A stretch of DNA of 22,369 nucleotides, from positions 1-22,369 of IMG/VR virus record IMGVR_UViG_3300020190_000385; one strand, 5' to 3'. Below, in pieces: positions 13,383 through 20,445 of the stretch. The first letter of the stretch is position 1; each line of letters starts with the position of its first letter. Below the pieces are notes generated by a model. The model worked only from the letters and a program-made list of their open reading frames with translations, did no database searches and was not told where the DNA came from. Source of the DNA: a virus. Both the position numbers and the translations under genes were made by a program.

Positions 13383-14000
13383 TTAATTATTTTCTTCTGA
13401 AGAATTACTTTGTTTTGGAATCATAATTACATTAAATGAAATTGAAATTCTTTCTTCATCATGATCATTGGTTTCAACAGAATGAGGAATATATGAAGGC
13501 CAAAGGATAATTTGACCTTCTTCTGGTTCAATTTTTACACTTTCTGCAGTAAATTGATTTTTTTCATTAACCAAACTGCATCCTGTCCACATTAAATTAA
13601 TCCCTGGATTAATAACACAAAGTTTTCCACTACCTTCTGGTGCTTTAAGATAAAAAACACCAGAAAAAACATCACCATGAATATGATGGGCATTCATTGC
13701 TTGTCTTGTATCATTGAAGTTAACCCAAGAACTGGTTATAAAAACATCTCTTTCTACAAAATTTAAATCTTCTGCTGCATTATTTGCTAGGGCAGCAATA
13801 TAATTAAAAAGTGGTGCTAATTCTTCTTTTGCATGAAGAAATTTTGGGGATTGATATCCACCAACATTTGATTTTCTATTTGATTCTGGATTTTCTTGTC
13901 GGTATCTTTTACATGCACCAAGAATAATTTCTTTTTGTTCTTCAAACTCTGGATATTCTGTTTGCCAAATTGGAGTTGAATAAATTGGCATTAAGTTCAT
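13383..14000 (-). CDS. 2OG-Fe(II) oxygenase, TIGR02466-like (205 aa)
   Basis: The protein matches the putative 2OG-Fe(II) oxygenase family often labelled TIGR02466. It starts with MPIYSTPIW (residues 4-12), a P-x-x-x-T-P-I-W opening typical of the family. The iron ligands fit H108-G-D110 and H173 (IPHSVETND), with R184 for 2-oxoglutarate. SGVFYLKAPEGSGKL (113-127) and EGQIILWPS (161-169) are also characteristic. It leads the 14000-9137 modification operon, coupled to a sulfotransferase. A promoter with TGATATAAT overlaps the stop of the upstream short fibre gene. Substrate unknown. Confidence 0.9.
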   Translation of the reverse strand: MNLMPIYSTPIWQTEYPEFEEQKEIILGACKRYRQENPESNRKSNVGGYQSPKFLHAKEELAPLFNYIAALANNAAEDLNFVERDVFITSSWVNFNDTRQAMNAHHIHGDVFSGVFYLKAPEGSGKLCVINPGINLMWTGCSLVNEKNQFTAESVKIEPEEGQIILWPSYIPHSVETNDHDEERISISFNVIMIPKQSNSSEENN

Positions 14001-14024
14001 GATTTTTTTTAAATAAGTAAATTA

Positions 14025-14033
14025 ATTATATCA
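14025..14033 (-). promoter_or_regulatory. extended -10 promoter before modification operon
   Basis: TGATATAAT on the minus strand has a perfect TATAAT and the TGn extension. Its TGA is also the stop of the short fibre gene (14031-14219). I see no good -35 at 17 bases, which extended -10 promoters can lack. The string TGATATAATTAA also occurs before the other sulfotransferase (6097-6105). Confidence 0.5.
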
Positions 14034-14219
14034 TATATAGATGATTTTTGATGATGTGGTATAATTAAAAGTATTTCCTAAACCAATGAAGTTAATTGTT
14101 GTTGCTCCCGCACCAACAACATTTCCTGCAGATTGGACACCTACAATTGCACCGGAACTTATATTAACTAAATTTCTGTTATCATCAATGACAACTGTAG
14201 ATCCAATTTGGATTGTCAT
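14031..14219 (-). CDS. very short fibre-type protein (62 aa)
   Basis: This 62-residue protein starts MTIQIGSTVVIDDNRNLVNI, the type of N terminus that in cyanophage fibres precedes long shafts. It continues with VGAGATTINFIGLGNTF, which matches the middle of the 118-residue protein at 8750-9106. It then stops after TSSKIIYI. It may be a stand-alone small virion protein, or the N-terminal remnant of a longer fibre that was cut when the oxygenase-sulfotransferase cassette was inserted downstream. A CTAAATAA late-type box lies 28 bases upstream, so it is probably still expressed. Confidence 0.7.
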   Translation of the reverse strand: MTIQIGSTVVIDDNRNLVNISSGAIVGVQSAGNVVGAGATTINFIGLGNTFNYTTSSKIIYI

Positions 14220-14246
14220 TTTTGACCAATTACTATATGTTCTTTA

Positions 14247-14254
14247 TTATTTAG
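14247..14254 (-). promoter_or_regulatory. possible late promoter box (CTAAATAA)
   Basis: CTAAATAA lies in the 45-base gap between the oxygenase stop (14265) and the short fibre ATG (14219). It resembles the T4-type late box and precedes a fibre-type gene, which fits the pattern in the rest of the window. Confidence 0.45.
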
Positions 14255-14264
14255 AATATTTTAT

Positions 14265-14987
14265 TTAGTTTGATCTATCCCACGCACAATGAGCACGTAA
14301 TCCATCTTGCAAAACATAATGGAAGAAAATTTGATGGTAATAAGTTTTTTGATTTTTATTTACCCACTTTCCTATTTTATTTTTATCAGGCATTGGATCA
14401 CGCCAATGTGGTCTTTCACATCCTTTATAGATCATTCCATCACCTGCTTTAAGGATCACTGAACGATTTTCACCAGGAACTAAAATCTGTGTTTTCTTTT
14501 TATCTGCATAAGTATCAGGAGTTTTAATCCAAATGGGCCAATCAGCATCTTTACCAGTTAGATTAGTGCTGATATGAACCGTTACAGAAATCTCACAGGC
14601 ATCACGATCTGCATGTTTTGTTAATTCCTGCCCAGGAAAGTAATACCTGTCGTAATAGTAAGTATTATAAAGTTTACGACCTAATTCTTTTTCTAGTTTC
14701 ATACGAATACCAGAATGGATTTGACGATACTGTGGATGCCAGTAACGTGCAAGAGATCCTTCAACTTGATTTTCTATTGGGGTATAAGAATATTGGTCAT
14801 TATTTTTACCCCAATAATTCAATTGACCCTTAATTTCGGGAAGAGGGTGATAGAGTTCTTCTGGATCCCATAAGTTTTTAATAACAAGGTATCCGTTTTT
14901 TTCAAAGAATTCGTTATGAGTCCATGTAGTACCTGAATTAATTTTTTCTTGAAAATTAATTTGATCTTCTGTCATTGGTTCTGCCAT
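14265..14987 (-). CDS. 2OG-Fe(II) oxygenase (240 aa)
   Basis: The iron-binding motif is H125-A-D127 in LTKHADRDACEISVTVHIS. The distal His is probably H194 in CERPHWRD, and a Q-x-F-F-H-Y-V segment follows (residues 219-225). The GDGMIYKGCE (182-191) turn and final AWDRSN resemble a family of 2OG-Fe(II) oxygenases found in cyanophages and marine bacteria. Its base composition is richer in G+C than the AT-rich oxygenases upstream, suggesting longer residence in the genome. A GAGG ribosome binding site precedes the ATG and it follows the P4H-like gene by eight bases, so both share the promoter at 15640. Confidence 0.88.
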   Translation of the reverse strand: MAEPMTEDQINFQEKINSGTTWTHNEFFEKNGYLVIKNLWDPEELYHPLPEIKGQLNYWGKNNDQYSYTPIENQVEGSLARYWHPQYRQIHSGIRMKLEKELGRKLYNTYYYDRYYFPGQELTKHADRDACEISVTVHISTNLTGKDADWPIWIKTPDTYADKKKTQILVPGENRSVILKAGDGMIYKGCERPHWRDPMPDKNKIGKWVNKNQKTYYHQIFFHYVLQDGLRAHCAWDRSN

Positions 14988-14995
14988 TTTCTACC

Positions 14996-15616
14996 TCACT
15001 TCCAACGGGGCCCAACCGTCCAGCCAACTAGTGACTTACGGATTCCTTTTGTAACTTTAAGAACTCTATGCTGGGTGCGAGAATCAAATAGAATCACTGT
15101 GCCACGCTTACGAGGTGCAATATAACTATTCCCCGCTTCGTCCAAAAGTTGTAGGTTTCCGCCTTCATAATCATCAGGGTCACTCAGTTGAACTACGAAA
15201 GAAAGTTTCCTTACAAGCTCAATGTTTTCATTTAGGAAATCTTGTGCAAGACCATCCTGGCGATTACCAACACTTACGGGTTTGTATTGAGTTGCAAGTC
15301 CTGCGTCGTTGTGCCAACCATAAAACTGTCCTGCCTCATACTTCGTGAACTGCATTGATTCACCATCAATACAACGGAGATCATACAGGAAGTTCTCACG
15401 GTTTGCCCGTTCAATATAATGCCATACGAATCCACCAACCCAATGTGTGGTTGGGATCCAAGCATTTTGTGAGTTTCGTTTATCCTTATTAAGGGCATCT
15501 CCTTGCAATTTGGAGTCTGCCATTTGATCATCAAAATTTTCTGTTAAATCTTTTTCAATAATATCTACTATTTCTTCGGGTAGATCACTAAAATACCAAA
15601 TTGTTTGAAATGCCAT
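14996..15616 (-). CDS. 2OG-Fe(II) oxygenase, PKHD-type prolyl hydroxylase-like (206 aa)
   Basis: The catalytic motif is H102-N-D104 (FYGWHNDAG) and H183 (RTQHRV), with R193 in KGIRKSLVGW for 2-oxoglutarate. The strand RKLSFVVQLSDP, then YEGGNLQLL, is the classic prolyl-4-hydroxylase/PKHD pattern. The N terminus is also typical of cyanophage P4H-like proteins. It has its own TTGACA-type promoter overlapping the stop of the upstream oxygenase gene. G+C content looks higher than in genes 15666-17610, so it may belong to an older, more conserved phage gene set. The substrate could be a peptidyl proline, but this is unproven. Confidence 0.92.
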   Translation of the reverse strand: MAFQTIWYFSDLPEEIVDIIEKDLTENFDDQMADSKLQGDALNKDKRNSQNAWIPTTHWVGGFVWHYIERANRENFLYDLRCIDGESMQFTKYEAGQFYGWHNDAGLATQYKPVSVGNRQDGLAQDFLNENIELVRKLSFVVQLSDPDDYEGGNLQLLDEAGNSYIAPRKRGTVILFDSRTQHRVLKVTKGIRKSLVGWTVGPRWK

Positions 15617-15639
15617 GTAAAAATAGTGTATTCAGGTTT

Positions 15640-15669
15640 GTTATATATCATTTTGAGGAGAGGTGTCAA
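15640..15669 (-). promoter_or_regulatory. sigma70-type promoter for the oxygenase pair 15616-14265
   Basis: A perfect -35 TTGACA (15664-15669) overlaps the TGA of the upstream gene. The -10 is TATATA (16-base spacer) or TATAAC (15640-15645; 18-base spacer), with TGA before it as a possible TG extension. It lies 24 bases from the ATG at 15616. Confidence 0.7.
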
Positions 15670-16196
15670 ATATTATTGAGATTGAAATTAATTACACACC
15701 TGAAATCATTTACTTGTGGTGGAGTGCTTGAGTGATACGTATTCCCGTCAAATATAACCATTCTTCCTTTTTTAGGAGTTATTTCATTGATGACTTTTAA
15801 GTTTTTATCATAAAAAATAGTTTCCCCACTACTATCATTTACATAATACAATAAAACAGTATGTGGATGGGTAAAATCAATGTGAGGAGTATTTGGTGTT
15901 GATTGTGTTTTCAATAACAAATTACTTTTCATTCGCAAAATTGCAGGAGATATTTGCGTTTTTTTGACGACATTATTCCAATCAAGCATCTCCATCAATG
16001 GGTGAATGGCATTAGAATGTATTTTACTATCCTGTATAAAATGATGTTCAAATTGAATCGTATCAGAAAATCCTTTTATCTCTTTTGTTTTTCCTGAACT
16101 TTTTTTAATCAAAAACCAAGGAAAATCTTGACCTAATAAAAAATTTTCTATTTTGTTAGACCTTTTTTCACTGACAACATCATCAAAAATTTTCAT
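15666..16196 (-). CDS. 2OG-Fe(II) oxygenase (176 aa)
   Basis: The triad is H105-I-D107 (TPHIDFTH) and H155 (TYHSS), with R166 in DFRCVINFN. The protein is a paralogue of the next enzyme upstream (16422-16988). Shared points are DFPWF/NFPWF near residue 25-30, HHFIQ/HYFIQ, ILRMKSNLL/ILRLQSNFL, and KKGR before the distal His. It also resembles the enzyme at 2210-2704. The set suggests duplication and divergence to act on different substrates. It has a strong promoter with a perfect TATAAT in the gap upstream. Length is short but complete for a single beta-helix domain. Confidence 0.88.
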   Translation of the reverse strand: MKIFDDVVSEKRSNKIENFLLGQDFPWFLIKKSSGKTKEIKGFSDTIQFEHHFIQDSKIHSNAIHPLMEMLDWNNVVKKTQISPAILRMKSNLLLKTQSTPNTPHIDFTHPHTVLLYYVNDSSGETIFYDKNLKVINEITPKKGRMVIFDGNTYHSSTPPQVNDFRCVINFNLNNI

Positions 16197-16421
16197 ATCT
16201 TATAGCATACTATAATGTTATTATATACGTTCTTTTAAAAAAGGACAATCCGTAATACAATATGCTGCAATGAAGATGAAATATATTGTTATGGAATGGC
16301 ATGAATATCATATGCCTTAAATCTTTGATAATTTTTTTTCCTAAAATTTTTATTGGATTTGTTTTGGATTTTTTTATTATTTCACATATGAATTATAAAT
16401 GAATTTAAAATCTTAGTCAAC
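16197..16421. other. 225-base gap with no convincing gene
   Basis: The gap between two oxygenase genes holds one clear promoter (16220-16248) and AT-rich sequence otherwise. I see no stable hairpin with a T tract, no RNA gene, and only tiny ORFs (16 codons on the plus strand from 16271; ~33 on the minus strand) without ribosome binding sites. It is the longest fully non-coding gap in the window. Confidence 0.6.
16220..16248 (-). promoter_or_regulatory. sigma70-type promoter with perfect TATAAT
   Basis: The minus strand has TTGTCC (16243-16248), a 17-base spacer and TATAAT (16220-16225). It lies 24 bases before the ATG at 16196 in otherwise empty sequence and would drive the oxygenase at 15666-16196. 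Confidence 0.7.
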
Positions 16422-16988
16422 TTAAAATTTAAAATTGAAATTTAAAACAACTCTATTCGTTTTTGGTAAAATTACTTTGTGCTCAATATCTCCAATAAAA
16501 AATAACCCTCTGCCCTTTTTTGGAGAAACTGATATTTTATTTTTTAAAATAGTTTTAGATCCGGAATCAGCATTATTCACATAATAAATTAAAACAATAT
16601 GCTTTTCTTTAGAGTCAACATGAAATGGTGTTTTTCTTCTCAATGCAAATTTATTTCCCCCCAAAAGAAAATTAGATTGTAATCTTAAAATATCACTGAA
16701 AGATACATTAAAAAAATTATTTTTATTTAAAAAATGATTTATTTCATATTCATGTATTTTAAAATAACTTATTATTTTTTCAGTATGTTCACTAAAATGC
16801 TCATTGTTTTGTATAAAATAATGATTAAAAAATCCAGTATCATCATTATTAGGAACTAATCCATTTTTCTTTGGAAAAATAGTTCCATTTATATAAAACC
16901 AAGGAAAATTTTTATCTGATAGTAAGTCTTCAATTTTATCTTGACTTTCCTCACTAATTAAATTATCAATAATGCAGTGGTCATTCAT
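16422..16988 (-). CDS. 2OG-Fe(II) oxygenase (188 aa)
   Basis: The triad is H123-V-D125 (TPFHVDSKEKH) and H170 (DIEHKV), with R179 in TNRVVLNFN. It is a paralogue of the enzyme at 15666-16196, with the same NFPWF, HYFIQ, ILRLQSNFL and KKGR landmarks, but with a longer insert near residues 75-95. Its ATG overlaps the stop of the upstream P4H-like gene by eight bases, so the two are coupled. The gene is among the most AT-rich in the window. It is followed by a 225-base gap, the natural end of the fibre/oxygenase transcript from the right. Confidence 0.87.
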   Translation of the reverse strand: MNDHCIIDNLISEESQDKIEDLLSDKNFPWFYINGTIFPKKNGLVPNNDDTGFFNHYFIQNNEHFSEHTEKIISYFKIHEYEINHFLNKNNFFNVSFSDILRLQSNFLLGGNKFALRRKTPFHVDSKEKHIVLIYYVNNADSGSKTILKNKISVSPKKGRGLFFIGDIEHKVILPKTNRVVLNFNFKF

Positions 16989-17610
16989 AATTAAACCATC
17001 CAGTAATTATATACTTTGTTTGTGTTTTACTTACAACTCCTCTATGAGTATGTGTCCATTCTGCGGGAAAAATACATAATCTTCCTTCTACCGCAGGTAT
17101 TTTCATATATGGTGATTGAAATTCTAAATTTCCACCATCAGTCACTGTATTTAAATACACAGTCCATACTAGCATTCTTTCTTTAATGTAATCCACATCC
17201 TTAGTGTTTTTTTCACAATGCCATCCAAAATAAGCTTCTCCCGGATGATACCTTTGAATATTAAATCTTGGATAAATATCCCACTTATTGATATTATTAA
17301 TTTGAATATATTTTTCTTTATATCTTTTTAAACTTGAGTTAATTTTGGATTTAAATTCTTCAATTGGAAATACAAATTCTCCACCCAAATTTAATAAGTT
17401 GTAGTTATAAAAACACAAACCAATATCTGTAGATTTTTTATTAGAGCTTAAAATTGCATCTTCTCCACTTGGAAGCATCACTTGCCCAGGTGCTTGTAAA
17501 TCAGTTCTAAATTCAAAAGCATCAATAAATGATTGACACGTTTTTTTGTTTAAAAATTTATCTTCAACATAAACATAATTTTTAAACCAATATTTTCTAA
17601 AAAATTTCAT
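16981..17610 (-). CDS. 2OG-Fe(II) oxygenase, prolyl-4-hydroxylase-like with HxE motif (209 aa)
   Basis: The sequence YHPGEAYFGWHCEK (121-134) aligns with the prolyl-4-hydroxylase iron site, but the second ligand is Glu (H131-C-E133) instead of Asp. Distal His is H187 or H189 (WTHTHRG), and K199 sits where P4H enzymes use Lys to bind 2-oxoglutarate. The strand LVWTVYLNTVTDGGNLEF is typical. HxE is tolerated in some 2OG enzymes such as clavaminate synthase, so activity remains possible. It directly follows the Gly/Pro-rich adhesin gene (17 bases), making that adhesin an obvious candidate substrate. That link is inference only. Confidence 0.88.
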   Translation of the reverse strand: MKFFRKYWFKNYVYVEDKFLNKKTCQSFIDAFEFRTDLQAPGQVMLPSGEDAILSSNKKSTDIGLCFYNYNLLNLGGEFVFPIEEFKSKINSSLKRYKEKYIQINNINKWDIYPRFNIQRYHPGEAYFGWHCEKNTKDVDYIKERMLVWTVYLNTVTDGGNLEFQSPYMKIPAVEGRLCIFPAEWTHTHRGVVSKTQTKYIITGWFNYE

Positions 17611-17627
17611 AATAAAAATTTAATAAA

Positions 17628-18668
17628 TTATTGATATCTAATATAAGCTATTCCGGGTTGCCCTGAACCTCCATGCTGTCCGCTTTCAGCACCTCCTCCC
17701 CCAGATCCTAGTGTATTAGCTGGATTTCCATTTGAACCTGGACCACTTCCACCATTACCTGCACCAGATCCACCAGATCCTCCACTAAATCCAGATCCAG
17801 GAGCATTTTGAGGACCACCATTACCACCACCTCCACCAGCAGAAAATGGTCCTCCTGGTGGAAACTGTGGAAAGTTTAATCCGGGTCCGCCATTACCAGA
17901 ATTCCCACATCCATTGGGAGTGCTATTTCCTGGATTTCCAGTTCCCCCTGCTCCTCCTCCACCACCTTCACTTTCGCATCCCGTCCATCCATATCCAAAT
18001 CCAACCCCACCTGTTCCCGGATTTCCCCATTGTTGAAATACAGGAGATGGAAGTGGGGTATATCCTGAATTTTGACCGGGTTGATTTGCTCCAGTTCCAC
18101 AACAAGTATCATGGTTAGCTCCTCCTCCAGATCCTCCACTATTTCTACTACGACCACCACCATCAGCGTATAGAGATCCACCCGGGCCAGAAATGTAAGT
18201 TGGTCCACCTTGCTCACCATTGGGTCCACCACCACCAGGACCACCTGGTCCTCCAGCACCACCACCACCTACTTGAATTGTATATGGTCCAGGAGTTAAT
18301 TCAAAAGCTCTATGGTAGACAATTCCGCCACCACCACCACCGGATCCTGCTCTATCTCCCCCAGAACCTCCACCTCCTCCACCACCAGCAACTAAAAAAA
18401 CCTCAACTGATTTTGGTCTTCCTGATATTGTCATTGAATATTGTGGAGTTGGAGCACTATAATTCCATTGGATATAATTATATCCAGCTGATCCAAAAGT
18501 TGAGGCTCCAGGAGAACTTACTGAGAAGGGTGGTGCTGTATAAGTAGTTCTCCAAGCAGAAGCATACTTTATGTATCCGTTAAGTGTTGTCCTCCAAGAT
18601 CCGGATACTTTATTATATATAAGAGTGAGAGTTCTCCAAACTCCTGATGTTTTTGTATAAATTGACAT
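17628..18668 (-). CDS. glycine-rich tail fibre adhesin (346 aa)
   Basis: Three WRT repeats (11-13, 25-27, 39-41) open the protein, followed by a beta segment ending VEVFLVAGGGGG. Residues ~95-336 form a glycine-rich domain with many Pro, Asn and Ser. Four cysteines (C189, C190, C231, C254) sit in the loops, and IAYIRYQ closes the chain. The pattern fits the phage glycine-rich fibre domain and recalls the polyglycine loops of T4-type gp38 adhesins that set host range. It is probably the fibre tip. The many GGP, GPGG and NPG units give prolines in a collagen-like local context next to hydroxylase genes. A GAGG ribosome binding site precedes the ATG. Confidence 0.85.
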   Translation of the reverse strand: MSIYTKTSGVWRTLTLIYNKVSGSWRTTLNGYIKYASAWRTTYTAPPFSVSSPGASTFGSAGYNYIQWNYSAPTPQYSMTISGRPKSVEVFLVAGGGGGGGSGGDRAGSGGGGGGIVYHRAFELTPGPYTIQVGGGGAGGPGGPGGGGPNGEQGGPTYISGPGGSLYADGGGRSRNSGGSGGGANHDTCCGTGANQPGQNSGYTPLPSPVFQQWGNPGTGGVGFGYGWTGCESEGGGGGAGGTGNPGNSTPNGCGNSGNGGPGLNFPQFPPGGPFSAGGGGGNGGPQNAPGSGFSGGSGGSGAGNGGSGPGSNGNPANTLGSGGGGAESGQHGGSGQPGIAYIRYQ

Positions 18669-18685
18669 AATTTTTTACCTCACTT

Positions 18686-19426
18686 TCAATTGATATACCA
18701 AGAAGAATATTCTGGAATGTTGTTTCTATTCCATGTATCAAGATCTTCGGGCAAATTCATTGATTTGACATCATCTTCTGAAAAAATTTGTGTCAGATCT
18801 CTTAATTTTTGTCTATAAATTTTTAGTTCATCAGATACAGAAATACTTTTTTCCATTGCATATACAAAACTAAAATCTGTTTGTAAAAGTTGATAATCTC
18901 TCCATGTTCGAAATTCTCTATATTTCATACTTAATTTATGTCTTACTTGTTCTGTAGATAATTTATTAATTTTCCAATGCCTGGTCAATGTCATTGATTT
19001 TTTGTCAATAGTCGAGTCTTCTATATTTTTTAGAAGTTCGCATTCTTCATCAAATGATAAAACTGGTTTTTTTTCTTCTTTTATTTTATAAACTTCATAA
19101 AGAACTTCACAAGTTTTTTCATTCATAATCCAAGAGTTTATATCTAATTTCTCAACATAAAATTCTTCTGGATATCCACAAAGAAAACCTTTTTCGTTTA
19201 CAGGAAATACTTGTTCCGGAAGTTCTGGATAATTATCTATTATCAATTTCCAATTTTCATTCTGATAAAGGTATTCATCACATACGTAAGATTTATTTTC
19301 ATAAAACCATTTAGGATGCTCTCTGATAACTTTTTCAGGTGTTAAATATTTTTTTTTAGATTGCAACTCATTCCAAGATTCTGTAAATTCTGGAAGAGTA
19401 TTTGGCATCCAATATGTATTATTCAT
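18686..19426 (-). CDS. fibre chaperone-like protein (246 aa)
   Basis: The first ~160 residues (MNNTYWMPNTLPEF...) match no family I know and are rich in aromatic and charged residues. Residues 176-184 (RDYQLLQTD) and 204-211 (YRQKLRDL) repeat the landmarks of the tail-assembly chaperone proteins at 6703-7140 and 21703-22275, in the same order and spacing, although the final VIWP motif is absent. Its place between a fibre and a glycine-rich adhesin is exactly where T4-like phages put a fibre-assembly helper. I therefore call it chaperone-like with moderate confidence. The gene is more AT-rich than its fibre neighbours. Confidence 0.7.
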   Translation of the reverse strand: MNNTYWMPNTLPEFTESWNELQSKKKYLTPEKVIREHPKWFYENKSYVCDEYLYQNENWKLIIDNYPELPEQVFPVNEKGFLCGYPEEFYVEKLDINSWIMNEKTCEVLYEVYKIKEEKKPVLSFDEECELLKNIEDSTIDKKSMTLTRHWKINKLSTEQVRHKLSMKYREFRTWRDYQLLQTDFSFVYAMEKSISVSDELKIYRQKLRDLTQIFSEDDVKSMNLPEDLDTWNRNNIPEYSSWYIN

Positions 19427-19470
19427 GAGTTTGAATTTTAATTTTTCTTATGTAATTAATTATCTTTTTG

Positions 19471-19477
19471 TATTTAG
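19471..19477 (-). promoter_or_regulatory. possible late promoter box (CTAAATA)
   Basis: CTAAATA on the minus strand overlaps the TAA stop of the fibre gene and lies 45 bases before the ATG at 19426. It could provide late transcription of the chaperone-like gene, but a seven-base AT-rich match is weak evidence. Confidence 0.3.
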
Positions 19478-20445
19478 TATTGATACCAAATGTCACCATC
19501 ACTTCCCCCACCTGGTCCAGAAGTACTTACTGTTCTTGCCCCATATCCATTTGAATATGCTCCAGAGGAAGGATTTACTTCAATAGCCGCAGAACCATTA
19601 AAAGAAACTCCATTAATTGCTCTCGCAGTTTGGAGAGTAGTTGCTGTTGTTGAGTTACCAGTTAATGCTGCAGTAATAGTACCAGCAGTAAAGTTTCCTG
19701 AGGCATCTCTAGCAACGATTGCAGATGCAGTATTCGCAGAAGTTGCATTAGAAGTTACTGTGAATGTTGCTGCTCCAGAATTATTAAATGTGGTGGAACC
19801 TGTAAGACCGGTTCCAGAAGTATTTAAAGTAAGTGTATTTGCAAGATTTCCACCTAAAGATGTAGCAGTTAATATCCCCGTAGATGGATTAAATGAAAGT
19901 TTTGTGGTTGAAACTTTAGAACTTGTAATGGTTCCAGTAGTTGTCTGGGTTAATACTGGATAAAAAGTTGCGTTTGTTGAAGTGTCGTCAGAAACAGTAG
20001 AACCAGCTCCAGTTAATCCGGAACCATCTCCAACAAATTTTGTTGCGGTTAAAGTTCCTGTTGAAGGATTAAATGATAGTTTAGATGTAGAAATTCCGGA
20101 AGAAGTAACTGTTCCCGAAGTTGTTTGGGTAAATAGTGGATAAAAAGTTGCGTTTGTTGAAGTGTCGTCAGAAACAGTAGAACCTGCTCCGGTTAATCCA
20201 CTACCATTACCAACAAAATTGGTAGCATTAATTGTTGTCGCAGTTATAATTCCACTAACACCATCAATTGTAATTCCGGAACCAACTTTAACTAATCCAG
20301 TGACGTTTAAACTGGATGCTGTTAGTGCTCCACCAACTGTAACATCACCACTATTAGTTACGGTAAATCCAGCACCAATTGTAGTTGGTGATGTTGCGGA
20401 ACCAATACCAGATGTAAAATTTGCAACGTCGGCCGCTCTTGTCAT
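19474..20445 (-). CDS. repetitive tail fibre protein, MTRAADVA type (323 aa)
   Basis: The N terminus MTRAADVANFTSGIG is the standard cyanophage fibre start. The shaft consists of beta repeats of the form GIITATTxxATxFVGNGSGLTGAG. Two consecutive 60-residue units (residues ~87-206) share the block SDDTSTNATFYP and KLSFNPSTG. The C terminus LQTARAINGVSFNGSAAI, then a glycine hinge and DGDIWYQY, is a common fibre ending. It is probably a trimeric shaft. A TATAAATA late promoter is 18 bases upstream of the start. It lacks a large C-terminal adhesin domain, which may instead be supplied by the glycine-rich protein downstream. Confidence 0.88.
   Translation of the reverse strand: MTRAADVANFTSGIGSATSPTTIGAGFTVTNSGDVTVGGALTASSLNVTGLVKVGSGITIDGVSGIITATTINATNFVGNGSGLTGAGSTVSDDTSTNATFYPLFTQTTSGTVTSSGISTSKLSFNPSTGTLTATKFVGDGSGLTGAGSTVSDDTSTNATFYPVLTQTTTGTITSSKVSTTKLSFNPSTGILTATSLGGNLANTLTLNTSGTGLTGSTTFNNSGAATFTVTSNATSANTASAIVARDASGNFTAGTITAALTGNSTTATTLQTARAINGVSFNGSAAIEVNPSSGAYSNGYGARTVSTSGPGGGSDGDIWYQY
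19957..20004. repeat. 48-base exact direct repeat within fibre gene, left copy
   Basis: These 48 bases are identical to 20137-20184, 180 bases (60 codons) away. Both copies encode GSTVSDDTSTNATFYP in the fibre shaft. The in-frame period means that unequal recombination would lengthen or shorten the fibre without a frameshift. Confidence 0.9.
20137..20184. repeat. 48-base exact direct repeat within fibre gene, right copy
   Basis: This is the second copy of the 48-base repeat in the fibre shaft (see 19957-20004). Sequence beyond the exact match is still similar but diverged, mostly at third codon positions. Confidence 0.9.

Noticed and set aside
16271-16321. Plus-strand mini-ORF starting MKMKYIVMEW in the 225-base gap.
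   Set aside because: Only 16 codons, no ribosome binding site, opposite to all genes, and no recognisable similarity.
17700-18400. Repetitive CCACC/CCTCC tracts that look like a repeat array.
   Set aside because: They are glycine codons of one reading frame with irregular spacing; no constant repeat and spacer lengths as in CRISPR.
17846-18547. Long open frames on the plus strand and in another minus frame opposite the glycine-rich adhesin.
   Set aside because: They arise because Gly codons (GGN) avoid stops in other frames; the products are His/Leu- or Val/Glu-biased nonsense with no ribosome binding sites.
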